Positions 25,514 to 35,383 of a stretch of 64,000 bases of DNA are shown piece after piece. Within the stretch, counting starts at the first letter, position 1; each line of letters starts with the position of its first letter. The stretch spans positions 62,001 to 126,000 of the forward strand of contig NZ_WJFC01000007.1 of NCBI RefSeq assembly GCF_009725235.1, written 5' to 3'. The position numbers and the translations under genes are program-made. Source of the stretch: Scytonema sp. UIC 10036. Lineage in GTDB: Bacteria > Cyanobacteriota > Cyanobacteriia > Cyanobacteriales > Nostocaceae. The notes below the pieces were generated by a model. The model had not been told where the DNA came from, did no database searches, and saw only the letters and a list, made by a program, of their open reading frames with translations.

Positions 25514-26459
25514 AGCTGATTTGCATTCTTCGTTTATGTTCATACATCAAATGGTTAATTGCATGTTGCCCTGAAAAAACGCCAGGAAAAATTTTATTAG
25601 GTGTTAACACAGAAGATTCAGCTAAAGCTGTATTTCTGATTGTCCAGGTTACAGGTGTAGTTTGTGGGCTTGCCCAATCAGTTAAATAACCCAAAACTTC
25701 ACGTAACTCTTTAGGTAAAGCTATAATGGGAGATAACCACTCTTTTGAAAGAGTTATTTCAGAAATATCACCTTTCAAATCTTGTCTCATTTGACTGCAA
25801 GCTTTATTAACTAACTGCTCTATGAAGTTATCTACTTCACTGGATTTCCATCGACTTCGACAATAAGTTCCAAAGTCTCCCCAGTGGAGTTCATCTATTA
25901 CTAAATAGAGTCGTGCTAATAGTGGATAAGTATTTAAACGTCCTGCTTGCCACTTGTCAAACACTTGTTCAAGATGAGTGCTAGCTAATGTTCTAGCATC
26001 AACTTGTTGGATTCGAGATTCTAGTTCTGTGAAACGGTTATCAACCTGAATTTGAAATATTTCCAGACTTTGATCAATTGCTTCAACTTTTTCTGCTAGC
26101 TCCTGATGCCGCTGTTGTAGACCCATTAAACCTGCACGGGTTTCACGTAACTTCTTAGCTATGTGAGCAATAGCAATATCACTATCAGCTTGACTGAGTT
26201 GAATGTCTTGTAGCCAAACAGAGACGGTTTTGAGGGCGGTAGTAAAGTTAATGTCGATAACTTGTTGACGTTGTGCTGTTCTAGCAGTTATAGAATCCCA
26301 AATCCTTGTTAAGAAACTATTGTTAATCTGGTTACGAAATCGCAAATGGTCATCTAGAACTTCCAAACCATTAACATAATCGACTATCGCTTTTTCTGTT
26401 AACTGCGGATGTTGTTTCCGCAGTTCATACAGTGTGATTTCATTTTCTCCATGGTTCAT
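25503..26459 (-). CDS. RdcB/YjcZ-like partner of dynamin protein
   Basis: 318 residues, mostly alpha-helical. It starts with a Leu/Glu-rich N-terminus, then RIWDSITARTAQRQQVIDINF, a coiled coil (about 100-165; LAEKVEAIDQSLEIFQIQV) and a C-terminal part with VFDKWQAGRLNTYPLLARLY and ELHWGDFGTYCR. The pattern and position (1 bp after a YjdA/CrfC-like dynamin gene) match the E. coli yjdA-yjcZ (rdcA-rdcB) pair, proteins linked to diguanylate cyclase regulation. The family call is from memory. The stop overlaps the patatin start. Confidence 0.6.
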   Translation of the reverse strand: MNHGENEITLYELRKQHPQLTEKAIVDYVNGLEVLDDHLRFRNQINNSFLTRIWDSITARTAQRQQVIDINFTTALKTVSVWLQDIQLSQADSDIAIAHIAKKLRETRAGLMGLQQRHQELAEKVEAIDQSLEIFQIQVDNRFTELESRIQQVDARTLASTHLEQVFDKWQAGRLNTYPLLARLYLVIDELHWGDFGTYCRSRWKSSEVDNFIEQLVNKACSQMRQDLKGDISEITLSKEWLSPIIALPKELREVLGYLTDWASPQTTPVTWTIRNTALAESSVLTPNKIFPGVFSGQHAINHLMYEHKRRMQISYDY

Positions 26460-26460
26460 A

Positions 26461-28944
26461 TTATTTCAAATTCTGCTTAATGATTTGGACATCTTGTGTA
26501 TGTAACTCTGTCTGTTCTTTTAATTCAAGAATACGTTGCATTAGCTGTTGTTTAGTTTCTTTATCCAATCTCTGGTTATCAATACTATCTTTTAGATCAC
26601 CTCGGAATTTTTCTAGATAGTTTTTTAAATTAGTGAAATATTTCTCTATCAGAGGTTTCAAGCTTTGATTAAAGAAAATTTGGTGGTTTTTACTTAGTTT
26701 TTGAATACTAGTATCCAAACTTTCAAAGACCTTTTTTTGGATTTTCCTCATATCAACAATATATATACGCTCTTCCTCGCTATAAATGTAATCCTCATAT
26801 CCCCAATCTTTGTTAAAAACCTCACCAAAAAAGCGAGTAGCACGACTTAAAATGCCCTTTTTTTCTCTACGTCCACTTTTATATATAGTTCTGCTAGATG
26901 TTTCTAAGTTTGACAGCAGTAGTTCAGCCATATCAACTTCATCGCGTTCAAGATTTAGCTCTGACACCTCAAATTGCAGTGCAAACCCCTCTCCTTGTAA
27001 ACGCTCTTGAGCATTTTTAAGTATATTTTGAACGCCCTCTTGGATTGTTTCAGGAATTCTTTGTTCAAGACCTTTTGATAAATTTTTTAAAGCATTTTCT
27101 AACTCTTTTGCTGCATCATTAATAATAGAGCTAATTTTTTCATTTACCCTAACTAATAATGCTTCAGCCTGCACTGGCTCATCAAATTTAATCACTGGAT
27201 TTTCCGGATCGAAATCGCGGTATCTCTGCACAGCTTCACGACGCATAAATTGAATATATTCTTCTTCAAGAGAATTATAAAATAAACGAAAAATCCTGTT
27301 TAAAATATCTCTATTTCTTCGCATTTGTAAAGCTTCTGTTTCAATTATTTTTAACCTTTCCCTAAGTTTTGATTCTTCTAACCTTTTACCTTCTTTAAAG
27401 TAAGCTTCTAAGGCATCTTTCAAGAGTTGTTTAACATTCTCGTACTTGAATTGAGCCGCTTCTAAAGTGTTTTCCATGACTTCTTCTAACGCTTTCTCTG
27501 CTTTGGCTTCAGCCTTCTCAACTTCTTGAATATCTTGGGCAAAACCGTCAATTAATTGACGAATTTCTGCTACACTTTTAGTTAAAGCACCACGTCGTAA
27601 CTCTAAAAAATTTTCTAATTGATTACCAAAATCAAGCATTTTTGCGGTTGCAGATTGCATACTTACTAATGCGGCTGTCTTGGCTGCTTTTATTACTACT
27701 TCATCAATCGGTTGATCAAACAAACTTTCCTCCCATAGCTGTTGTGCAGCAGTAGTAACAGTATCTATTTTCTGAATTTCTTGCATCCAGCGGTATTTTA
27801 TTGCCTGTTTACCAAAATCAGCTACCCAACGATGTACTTTATAATCAGGTAAAGACCCATTTTGATTAATTTCAGATAAGGCACGATTAGCAAGATAGCC
27901 ATAACGTGCAGATACAGGATACACTCGCTCTTGTGTAACTCGTCCACCCATGAAGATTTCTGCAATATAGCGTTTTACTTCATCCTCTGTCATACTATTT
28001 TCATCTTGCTGGTCAAACTTATTGACGAAGATAAATAAGCGATCTTCGGTTTGCTCAATCTGGCTGGCTAATTCCTCACGGATTTCACCTTCTGCTTGAG
28101 ATTTTAATTGGGTGTAGTCCACAATTGCTAATACTGCTGATGCTCTAGCAATTTGAGCGCTTAATACCTTACGTAATTTTTCACCTAAGGCAAGTTCATT
28201 TGGTCCTGGTGTATCTAGTAAAGCAAAACTTCCTTCAATTACTTCTTTCTTATTGACTAAATGGAAAAATTCTACTTCTATTGAGGGTAGGTCATCTATT
28301 CTGGTATACTCTTCAATCGGAGGTTCAACCCCAATACTAGGGTCTACAGATAACCGCATTAAATCATTGAGAAATTTTAAGAACTGAAAGATGTGCTCTT
28401 GCCCTTCATATAGTTCCTGAAATTGACCAAAATTACCTGTAATCAAGCTTTCAACTAACTGCTTTCCATCGTTTTGTGTATACATTTCTACTGTGTTTAA
28501 TTGGTTATTTTCTGCCAAATTAACTAATTTTTTTCTGATTTCATCAACCATATTTTTAATAGGTTCATGTTTTTGGAAAAATAGGACAGGTTGTTTTTGC
28601 CCTATCCGATGTCTAATTAATGTTGGCAAAGATGTCATTGGTTGGTTACGATTAGGCAATATTTGTGAACCTACAATCGCATTTATATTAGTTGATTTGC
28701 CAGCTTTCATGGTGCCAACTACTGCCAAAACCATTTCCAATTTATCCACTTTTTGTATCTCGTTATCGAGAATAGCTTGCCAATTATGGACTGTCTGAAT
28801 ATCAGTTCTTTGTTGTTCTCCATCTTCACTGCTTTCTTTTAATAAACCAGGAATTTGCAGTAATTCACGGAAAAGTTCATTTTGTTTATCAATTAAACTT
28901 AAAACATCTCTACGGGTTGCATCTATTAGATTGGAATGCATCAT
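26461..28944 (-). CDS. Dynamin-family GTPase (CrfC/YjdA-like)
   Basis: 827 residues. The GTPase domain has P-loop GTMKAGKST (77-85) in LEMVLAVVGTMKAGKST, an NRNQPMTSLPTLIRH switch region, LLDTPGPNE (G3) and FVNKFDQQD (G4). These lines are strikingly like E. coli CrfC/YjdA. The C-terminal half (about 420-827) is long helical bundle and coiled coil, as expected for a membrane-remodelling or clamp-type dynamin. A good ribosome-binding site (AAGGAGAAA) precedes ATG-ATG at 28944. It is the first gene of a run that continues leftward through RdcB-like, patatin, TPR, CHAT-TPR, small and two-TM genes, all on the same strand. Membrane surveillance or repair is a plausible role (inference). Confidence 0.88.
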   Translation of the reverse strand: MMHSNLIDATRRDVLSLIDKQNELFRELLQIPGLLKESSEDGEQQRTDIQTVHNWQAILDNEIQKVDKLEMVLAVVGTMKAGKSTNINAIVGSQILPNRNQPMTSLPTLIRHRIGQKQPVLFFQKHEPIKNMVDEIRKKLVNLAENNQLNTVEMYTQNDGKQLVESLITGNFGQFQELYEGQEHIFQFLKFLNDLMRLSVDPSIGVEPPIEEYTRIDDLPSIEVEFFHLVNKKEVIEGSFALLDTPGPNELALGEKLRKVLSAQIARASAVLAIVDYTQLKSQAEGEIREELASQIEQTEDRLFIFVNKFDQQDENSMTEDEVKRYIAEIFMGGRVTQERVYPVSARYGYLANRALSEINQNGSLPDYKVHRWVADFGKQAIKYRWMQEIQKIDTVTTAAQQLWEESLFDQPIDEVVIKAAKTAALVSMQSATAKMLDFGNQLENFLELRRGALTKSVAEIRQLIDGFAQDIQEVEKAEAKAEKALEEVMENTLEAAQFKYENVKQLLKDALEAYFKEGKRLEESKLRERLKIIETEALQMRRNRDILNRIFRLFYNSLEEEYIQFMRREAVQRYRDFDPENPVIKFDEPVQAEALLVRVNEKISSIINDAAKELENALKNLSKGLEQRIPETIQEGVQNILKNAQERLQGEGFALQFEVSELNLERDEVDMAELLLSNLETSSRTIYKSGRREKKGILSRATRFFGEVFNKDWGYEDYIYSEEERIYIVDMRKIQKKVFESLDTSIQKLSKNHQIFFNQSLKPLIEKYFTNLKNYLEKFRGDLKDSIDNQRLDKETKQQLMQRILELKEQTELHTQDVQIIKQNLK

Positions 28945-29223
28945 TTTTCTCCTTGTTGTACTAACTTAACGATTTAGGCTAAGGGGTTTTGTGATTATTT
29001 AACTTCCTTATATGGCTTGTATTCTACTTTCACGACTTAAGTATTAACAAAAATCAAATTAGATGCATGAATACTCCTTGAATGTTTTATTATGTACTCT
29101 TATAGGTGCAAGCAAAATCAACTTATAATTCTTGAACAGAAATAGAAAAGATTCTTGCAAATTACTCATAAACTAAACAGTCGAGTTGCCTAACTCCTGA
29201 CATATTCAATTTAATAAATTAGC
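28945..29223. promoter_or_regulatory. Upstream region of the dynamin operon
   Basis: About 280 bp of AT-rich sequence without a gene lie before the leftward dynamin operon and presumably hold its promoter. No specific operator is recognised. Confidence 0.4.
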
Positions 29224-29466
29224 CCAACTGTGCCATTGACTCAGAATACAGTCTTGAGTTGCTAAATCGAACAATAGAAAACTGTCCTTTGGTACAGTCG
29301 GGCATGTAAAACTAAAAACTGGCTATTCCCCGCTTCAGTGCGACAATCAGCGCCTGTATCTTATTATTGCGTCACATCTGGCTAATATTGACCGAACAAT
29401 TCTAATGGTTCTTGTCCATTACGGGCATACCCAACAACAGTTATATCTGGCTCATCCTCCGAAATT
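29224..29466 (-). pseudogene. Internally deleted remnant of a NarL-type response regulator gene (copy 1)
   Basis: The stretch 29224-29375 matches the last 30 codons and the 3' flank of the intact regulator at 37402-38040 (CCGCTTCAGTGCGACAATCA, and the flank ACTGTCCT-TGGTACAG). 29376-29466 matches its receiver part (ACAATTCTAATG, ACGGGCAT, CCCAACAACAGTTATATCTG). About 440 bp in between are missing. With the remnant at 36085-36258 it brackets cassette B and the DsbA-like gene. Confidence 0.7.
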
Positions 29467-29622
29467 ATCCATTGTTTACAAATGATACGCGGATTGCTAT
29501 AGCGGCTAATTGATACCAATTCTCTTTAACCTTGCAACAGATTCAGATCCCCCCAACCCCCGTTCCTAAGGGCGGCTAGGGGTATCATCTGTATCCAACA
29601 TTTAGTGAAATGGTATGACTCG

Positions 29623-31182
29623 TTATATTTCGGTCTTTTGGGTCATAGATGGAAACTCAGAATTTTGAGATGGAGGTAAGATACTGGAATTAGAATTTGC
29701 TGTAGCTAAAGTATTAGTAGATGAGGCTTCTAAAGGTAGTTTGTTGTCAAGGCGTTGTTTAAAATAACGCCAAGCGTGCCACCCAAGAAAAGCGCCCAAC
29801 ATCAGACTTACGCCAAAGGAAGTCAAGAAAGGATGAGGATAAAGAAAGGGATGCTCTTTGCTAGGTAATGCCCATTCTTTTTCTATTATTAAAGGGAATG
29901 TTTGGGAAAATATGCCTGCTACTCCCGTCCCTACACCAATACCAACACCCACGGCTTGAATGGTGTTTTGTAATTTGGCGTCGCGTATTTTATCGTCTGC
30001 TTCTTTTCGGCGATCGCTCTCGGCTTGTTCTATTTCCACTATACCGCGAATCGTATCAATCATTTTCTCGAAAAGTTCTTGACCTGGGGCAAGATAATCA
30101 CTATAGATTTGAATTTGGTTCTGCCATTGTTGACAACTGCGATTCAGGAAATCTTCCCAGAATTGAGGATGATTGCCTATCGCCTTAATTTTTTCTAGGC
30201 AAGTGCGGTAGTTTGTAGTATTAGTACTAATTGCTGTGTAGTAGGCTTTCAAGTCTCTGAAATAACGCTCATAACGAATAGCATCTAGCGGAGTATTTGT
30301 CAATAATTCCTTAAGTTTCTCCAATCGAGTTTTGGGGTCAGCAATCAGGCTTTGGAATTCCTGCATTTGTTTATCTAGTTTGCTGTAAAGTTCCCGTGCG
30401 TTGGGGTAGTATTTACAAGCTTCTTGGTAAATGTAGAGAATTTTATGGCGGCATATAAGCAAATTCAGCAGCCAGTCGTAGGCATTTCCTACGAGTGCTA
30501 CTGTGTCAGCTTTACTATTATTCAGCAATACCAGAATCTGACATTCTTTAGCAAGATTATGCGGTTCATTGGGGTCAGTTGCCTGGTATTCAAATAGGTG
30601 GCTACCAAACAGTTTGTCGTGATTAACCAGAACTGGATTTAAGTTTTTTCCTGCTAATTCCTCTGCATATTTATATGCAAGTGCCTGACAGTCTTCACTT
30701 GCATCCACTTCCCCATAAATCCATAAAGTATGTCCCAGAGATGCTTGAATATTCGATGGTAGCAGGCAATCTGATTTGAAAAGTTGCAGTTGCGACGCGT
30801 CAATCGAGACGCTTGACGGTTCTGGGGATAGAGTAAGATCTGCCGCATAGGTATCGTTCACTAGGAAAGGCTGAAGATTGCCTTTAATTTTGAAACTTTC
30901 TGCTGTGGAAATACTCCCTAATTTCAAGCTGCCTGGATTGCGTAAATTAGTCAACCAGTCTGTTTGTCGCCCTAGCTCAAGCTTGGGTTCGTATTTTTCG
31001 TCATCTTGGTAACAAATCAGGTTTTGCCGTAAATTCTTCAACTTAGGAAACTGTAGTGATTTCTCACCCAGTTGAGCTAGATTCTCCCACAAAAGATTAG
31101 CATTAGCATCAACTTCATCAGGAGAATCCGTGAGGCTATGGCGCAGATGAAAGGCGTAGAGGCTGATGGTGAAATTTTTCAC
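29623..31182 (-). CDS. CATRA-like two-TM protein of CHAT-TPR cassette B
   Basis: 519 residues starting at a GTG (31182) that overlaps the stop of the small gene before it (GTGA). It is a paralogue of the protein at 18132-19733, with the same N-terminal AFHLR motif, LLPSNIQASLGHTL and RGIVEIEQAESDR. The C-terminal pair of TM helices (about 413-435 and 455-478) is preceded by a charged amphipathic helix (ESDRRKEADDKIRDAKLQ). The tail is longer and Ser/Asn-rich. Sequence identity to the cassette A copy is low, so the duplication is old or the cassettes arrived separately. Possible membrane effector of the system (inference). Confidence 0.65.
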   Translation of the reverse strand: MKNFTISLYAFHLRHSLTDSPDEVDANANLLWENLAQLGEKSLQFPKLKNLRQNLICYQDDEKYEPKLELGRQTDWLTNLRNPGSLKLGSISTAESFKIKGNLQPFLVNDTYAADLTLSPEPSSVSIDASQLQLFKSDCLLPSNIQASLGHTLWIYGEVDASEDCQALAYKYAEELAGKNLNPVLVNHDKLFGSHLFEYQATDPNEPHNLAKECQILVLLNNSKADTVALVGNAYDWLLNLLICRHKILYIYQEACKYYPNARELYSKLDKQMQEFQSLIADPKTRLEKLKELLTNTPLDAIRYERYFRDLKAYYTAISTNTTNYRTCLEKIKAIGNHPQFWEDFLNRSCQQWQNQIQIYSDYLAPGQELFEKMIDTIRGIVEIEQAESDRRKEADDKIRDAKLQNTIQAVGVGIGVGTGVAGIFSQTFPLIIEKEWALPSKEHPFLYPHPFLTSFGVSLMLGAFLGWHAWRYFKQRLDNKLPLEASSTNTLATANSNSSILPPSQNSEFPSMTQKTEI

Positions 31183-31538
31183 GGCTTAGCTGGTGGTGGA
31201 TCGGATGCGGAAGGGTTCTTTTTGGGGATAGCATTATCCAGTAGTTCCCTAGAAGATTGGCTACGCTGACCTGGCAGGGTAGGAGATTTAGCATTACCAG
31301 GTCCCAGATTTGTGTCCAAGTCCACAGAGGATGAAGAATTGAGTACTTCCAGCCTCTCTTCGTAAGCCTTTAAAATCTCAGGGCGAGATTCTACCCAATT
31401 TTCTATCGCCTCAGAGATATCCTCATCCTCTTGCAGATTCTGAGTCTGTTGACAAAATTCATTCCATTCTTCGGGTGAAATCAAACCAGATTTAAATACA
31501 TCAATAAAAGCCTGCATGCTGTTTCCATAAATAGACAT
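31179..31538 (-). CDS. Small CATRA-associated protein (cassette B)
   Basis: 119 residues. The acidic helical N-terminal half (NLQEDEDISEAIENWVESRPEI is its core, about 32-55) is followed by a Ser/Pro/Lys-rich tail ending PPPAKP. It sits 2 bp after the CHAT-TPR gene with GGAG before the ATG, and overlaps the two-TM gene by 4 bp. The same position and general build as the small protein in cassette A support a conserved three-gene unit. Confidence 0.6.
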   Translation of the reverse strand: MSIYGNSMQAFIDVFKSGLISPEEWNEFCQQTQNLQEDEDISEAIENWVESRPEILKAYEERLEVLNSSSSVDLDTNLGPGNAKSPTLPGQRSQSSRELLDNAIPKKNPSASDPPPAKP

Positions 31539-31540
31539 AT

Positions 31541-34500
31541 TTACACTCCTTTACCAATAGCACAGAACGCTGCCCAATAATAAGGCTGCTCAAAGGGTTT
31601 TACAGTTGCTCCTTGGTTGGCTTGAATTTTATTAAAGTCTTTATCCAATTGTCTCTGCCAAACTTTCTCCAGTCGCGATTGCACCAGCCAATCTCGAAAT
31701 TCCTGTACTGTCGTATCACGTAACCAGCGTTGGGCTGTATTAAGAGCGACTGCAATATTATTTTGCTGCTGTAATTCTTCGTAGAATTTAATCATCAATA
31801 AAGCGGTAGCGTTGGCACTTACAGTCCAGAGACTACTAACTACATTGGTACTACCAGCTAACAGAAAACCATAAGGTAAGCCAATGTACTCATCACTAGT
31901 ATTCATGAAATCTGGTAAACCAGTTTCGCAAGCAGAAAGCATCACTAGGCGACAGTTATTTAGCTTGAAATTAACAATTATATCCTTCAAAGTCAAATTT
32001 TCATCAGCTAACTGTAATCCAGAATCTAGAGGAGAATCGGGATTGAAGTAGCCGTGGCAGAAGAAAAAGATACAGTTAGCCTTAAATAACTCTTCATTGC
32101 AGTAAATCTCTGATTTTGTGGCTTCCGCTTTCTTTAAAATGCAAGAATTATTAAACTGTTTTTTGATAGCTGCAATGGCTCCTAAATCCTTTTCATACGG
32201 CTCATACAAATCTTTAGTCGGGGTTTGTACAGCAAACAAACGTTGAAATTCAGGACGTTGCAATGGTTGTAACTGTTGTAATAACTGGCAACTCGGTGCA
32301 TAACTTACATTTTTGGAGAAGCGATCGCATAAGAAATCACCGTTAGCTAATGGAAGTGCATGTAGAGGAAATATGTGCAGAAACATATGGGGAATGAGAA
32401 CAAGGCGCGAACAAGTATCTGGTACTTGCTTGAGAATGTCTTCCAAATGCAAAATTTCAGCCAGACGATTCAGGCGAGAGCTAAGATTTTTTTGCCATTT
32501 ATTTTTCTCATTATACGCCTCTCCATACTCGTTAAGCCAATTTGCAAAAGCATTCCTCTCATCGGCTTCGCTAGATACATTAAACCATTGGAGGCTATTG
32601 TGGGTAATAATAAATGTCTCAAAAGCTGTCTTGCTTGTACCAGTAATATACCATTCAATGATGGTAGTACCCTCATCTAAACTTTTTTGGAATTTGTCAA
32701 AATTGAAGCTATAACCAACAGATAGCTTGGAGTTTTGCAAATCGTTACGCTGCTGTCGCCACTCCTGGAGGTTTTGCGCTAAAGCTTTTGGATTTTTGGC
32801 TGTACGATTCTGGAGTTCATTTTGACCGCTGGCTATTTTATCTCGAAGTTCTTCTAACTGCTTAGCATCTTCTGAGGAAAAGATGGTTTTGAAGTCTCGC
32901 TCAAGGATAAGTTCAACTAAGGTGCGGGTTTTGCTACGTTCAACATATTCTATTGCTTCAGCAATGTTATTTTGTGCTATGCAAACTTCTACCATGCTGC
33001 GATAAAGTTGATTCCATTTTTCTGCTTGTTTGCGTTTTGTCTCATCACCAGAAACAATTTCCTCTCGCAATAATTCTACTGTTTCAATGGCAGATTTAAA
33101 GGTAGTGTAAGCATCGGTGAACCGTTGTCCATCTTGATAAAGAATGCCCAGGTTATATTTAGTCTCCACATGATTTATAGGAAAAGCATCACGGGTTCTA
33201 ACTTCCAAAGCGTCGCTGTATGCTTGGAAAGCTAATACCATATTCTCTGCTTTGTCGCGATATTTTCCTCTACTCGAGTAAACAATGCCCAAATTATTTT
33301 GCACTAGTGCCCAATCTTGAGGAAAGGAATTGCGGTTAAACACGTTTAACGCATTGGTGAGAGCAGTGAGCGCTTGTTCAATATTCTCAGCTTTATCACC
33401 AAGTATTCTTTCACTGTAGGCAATACCCAGATTAGTTTGTACCATTGCCCATTGTTGGGGAAATTCGTTTTGGGTACAAATTTTCAATGCAGCTTTGTAA
33501 GCTGCGATCGCTTGTTCAACATTCTCAGTTTCATCGCCGTGTGTTCTGTTCCTCCAATAAGCACTCCCTAGATTAGTTTGTACCATTGCCCATTGTTGGG
33601 GGAAATTCTCACGGGTATAAACTTTCAACGCGTCGGTGTAGGCAACAATTGCCTTTTCAAAGTTCTTAGCTTCATCACCAATGATTCTTTCAGAGTAGGC
33701 ATTCCCCAGATCCATTTGCATCGTTGCCCATAATTGGGGAAACTTCTCGTAAGTAAGAACTTCCAATGTAGCAGTGCAGGCAGCGATTGCTTTTTCAATA
33801 TTGTCTGCTTTATCGCCGAATATGCTGTCACGGTAGACATTCCCCAGATTAGTTAGCACCGTTGCCCATTGTTGGGGAAACTTCTCGTGGGTATAAACTT
33901 TTAACGCGTCGGTGTAAGCAGCGATCGCTTTGTCAACATTGTCTGCTTTCTCGCCAAGAATTCTCTCACTGTAGGCATTCCCCAGATTAGTTTGCGTCTC
34001 TGCCCAAGATTGGGGTAAGGAGCGGGTTCTAACTTCCAACGCGGCGTTACAAGCAGTGATCGCTTTTTCAATATTGTCTGCTTTCTTGCCGTGTATTCTA
34101 TCACGATAGACACCACCTAAATTACTTTGTACTAATGCCCATTGTTGAGGAAATTCATCGCGAGTGTAAAATTCCAATGCGGCGGTGTATGCTTTGATAG
34201 CTTCTTCAAGATTGTCTGCTCTGTTGCCGTATATTCTTTCAAAGTAGGCATTTCCTAGAGTAGTTTGCGCCATTGCTGCCCATTGTTCATCCACCTCGTT
34301 ACGAGTACTACAAACTTCCAAAGCCTCAGTGCAGGCTTTAATCGCTTTTTCAATATTGTCTGCTTTCTTACCAAGAATTCTGTTACGGTAGGCAATAACC
34401 AAATTACTTTGTATCATCACCCATTGCTGAGGGAATTTATCGTGGGTGAAAACTTCCTTAGCGGCGTTGCTTGCAACGATAGCTTGTTCAATATTGTCTG

Positions 34501-35017
34501 CCGTATTACCAGCTATTCTGCCAAGATATGCAGCACCCAGATTCATTTGCGTTCCTGCCCATTCTTCGGAGCCACGGGTTCTGACTTTCAAGACGGCAGT
34601 GTGGATCTTGATCGCTTTTTCAATATTGTCTGCCGTATCACCAAATACTCTGTCACGGTAGGCAGTGCCCATATTACTTTGCACATCTGCCCAGTCTTCA
34701 GGGAACTCATCGCGGGTGAAAACAATGAGTGCCATTTCATAGCCAGCAATCGCAATTTCTATGTTATTGGCTCTGTCACCCAAGGGAAATTGCTGGATTA
34801 AAGAGCTGAAGCTTAGGATATTACTAGCAATGTCTTGTGCTTGATCTGGTTCAACTCTTGTAAGTTCGTCTGTTGCCCAACGCCGTAAGACTTCTACGAA
34901 GGTAGCATTAAGTTTATCTATGTTTGCTGCTAGCAACGGGTAAACTGCCTCCGGATCAGCACCACTGTCATCCGTTGCTTGCAATACGTTCATTAAAAAT
35001 TGAACTTCGTTTGACAT
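31541..35017 (-). CDS. CHAT-domain caspase-like protease with TPR array (cassette B)
   Basis: 1,158 residues, homologous over its whole length to the cassette A protease. The N-terminal domain (LLAANIDKLN; SFSSLIQQFPLGD) is followed by about 11-12 repeats of some 48-50 residues (KADNIEKAI, then FPQQWAxVQTNLG, then AY). The CHAT domain has H988 (FFCHGYF) and C1030 (LSACETG). The repeats differ from those of cassette A mostly on the helix surfaces, consistent with different triggers for a shared mechanism (inference). The upstream neighbours are a small hypothetical gene and a DsbA-like gene. Confidence 0.85.
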   Translation of the reverse strand: MSNEVQFLMNVLQATDDSGADPEAVYPLLAANIDKLNATFVEVLRRWATDELTRVEPDQAQDIASNILSFSSLIQQFPLGDRANNIEIAIAGYEMALIVFTRDEFPEDWADVQSNMGTAYRDRVFGDTADNIEKAIKIHTAVLKVRTRGSEEWAGTQMNLGAAYLGRIAGNTADNIEQAIVASNAAKEVFTHDKFPQQWVMIQSNLVIAYRNRILGKKADNIEKAIKACTEALEVCSTRNEVDEQWAAMAQTTLGNAYFERIYGNRADNLEEAIKAYTAALEFYTRDEFPQQWALVQSNLGGVYRDRIHGKKADNIEKAITACNAALEVRTRSLPQSWAETQTNLGNAYSERILGEKADNVDKAIAAYTDALKVYTHEKFPQQWATVLTNLGNVYRDSIFGDKADNIEKAIAACTATLEVLTYEKFPQLWATMQMDLGNAYSERIIGDEAKNFEKAIVAYTDALKVYTRENFPQQWAMVQTNLGSAYWRNRTHGDETENVEQAIAAYKAALKICTQNEFPQQWAMVQTNLGIAYSERILGDKAENIEQALTALTNALNVFNRNSFPQDWALVQNNLGIVYSSRGKYRDKAENMVLAFQAYSDALEVRTRDAFPINHVETKYNLGILYQDGQRFTDAYTTFKSAIETVELLREEIVSGDETKRKQAEKWNQLYRSMVEVCIAQNNIAEAIEYVERSKTRTLVELILERDFKTIFSSEDAKQLEELRDKIASGQNELQNRTAKNPKALAQNLQEWRQQRNDLQNSKLSVGYSFNFDKFQKSLDEGTTIIEWYITGTSKTAFETFIITHNSLQWFNVSSEADERNAFANWLNEYGEAYNEKNKWQKNLSSRLNRLAEILHLEDILKQVPDTCSRLVLIPHMFLHIFPLHALPLANGDFLCDRFSKNVSYAPSCQLLQQLQPLQRPEFQRLFAVQTPTKDLYEPYEKDLGAIAAIKKQFNNSCILKKAEATKSEIYCNEELFKANCIFFFCHGYFNPDSPLDSGLQLADENLTLKDIIVNFKLNNCRLVMLSACETGLPDFMNTSDEYIGLPYGFLLAGSTNVVSSLWTVSANATALLMIKFYEELQQQNNIAVALNTAQRWLRDTTVQEFRDWLVQSRLEKVWQRQLDKDFNKIQANQGATVKPFEQPYYWAAFCAIGKGV

Positions 35018-35057
35018 AATTCACATCTATAAATTACAAAAGATAGTAGAAAAACTA

Positions 35058-35303
35058 TCATATGATTTCTTCTTGTTGAGTTTTTCCATTTGTTGAGATT
35101 TGCTCTTCTTTGGACACCTCTTCAAAAACGTAATGGAAAGCTCCAATAACGTCGCATGAAATCCTTATTCTTTCGTTAACTTTCAAAACTTTTCGGTCTA
35201 CTGAATTTGGAAAAAACACCAAGCGATTGAAAATCGCAGCTATACAAGCCAAGTCCGCCTGTGCAGAGTTCATATTAAATGCACGTAGGTAGCTATTATG
35301 CAT
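35058..35303 (-). CDS. Hypothetical protein, 81 residues
   Basis: The start at 35303 is preferred because AGGAG lies 7 nt upstream; the frame is open further. It reads MHNSYLRAFNMNSAQADLAC and continues with FFPNSVDRKVLKVNERIRIS. No domain, signal peptide or TM is recognised. It lies 40 bp upstream of the cassette B protease in the same direction and could be its first gene. Confidence 0.45.
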   Translation of the reverse strand: MHNSYLRAFNMNSAQADLACIAAIFNRLVFFPNSVDRKVLKVNERIRISCDVIGAFHYVFEEVSKEEQISTNGKTQQEEII

Positions 35304-35383
35304 AGTTGAACTCCTAGTCGATGTTGCGTAGAATAAGGAATCTGTTCGTTCTTGCACGTATGTTATCCAACACCCGTCTACAT

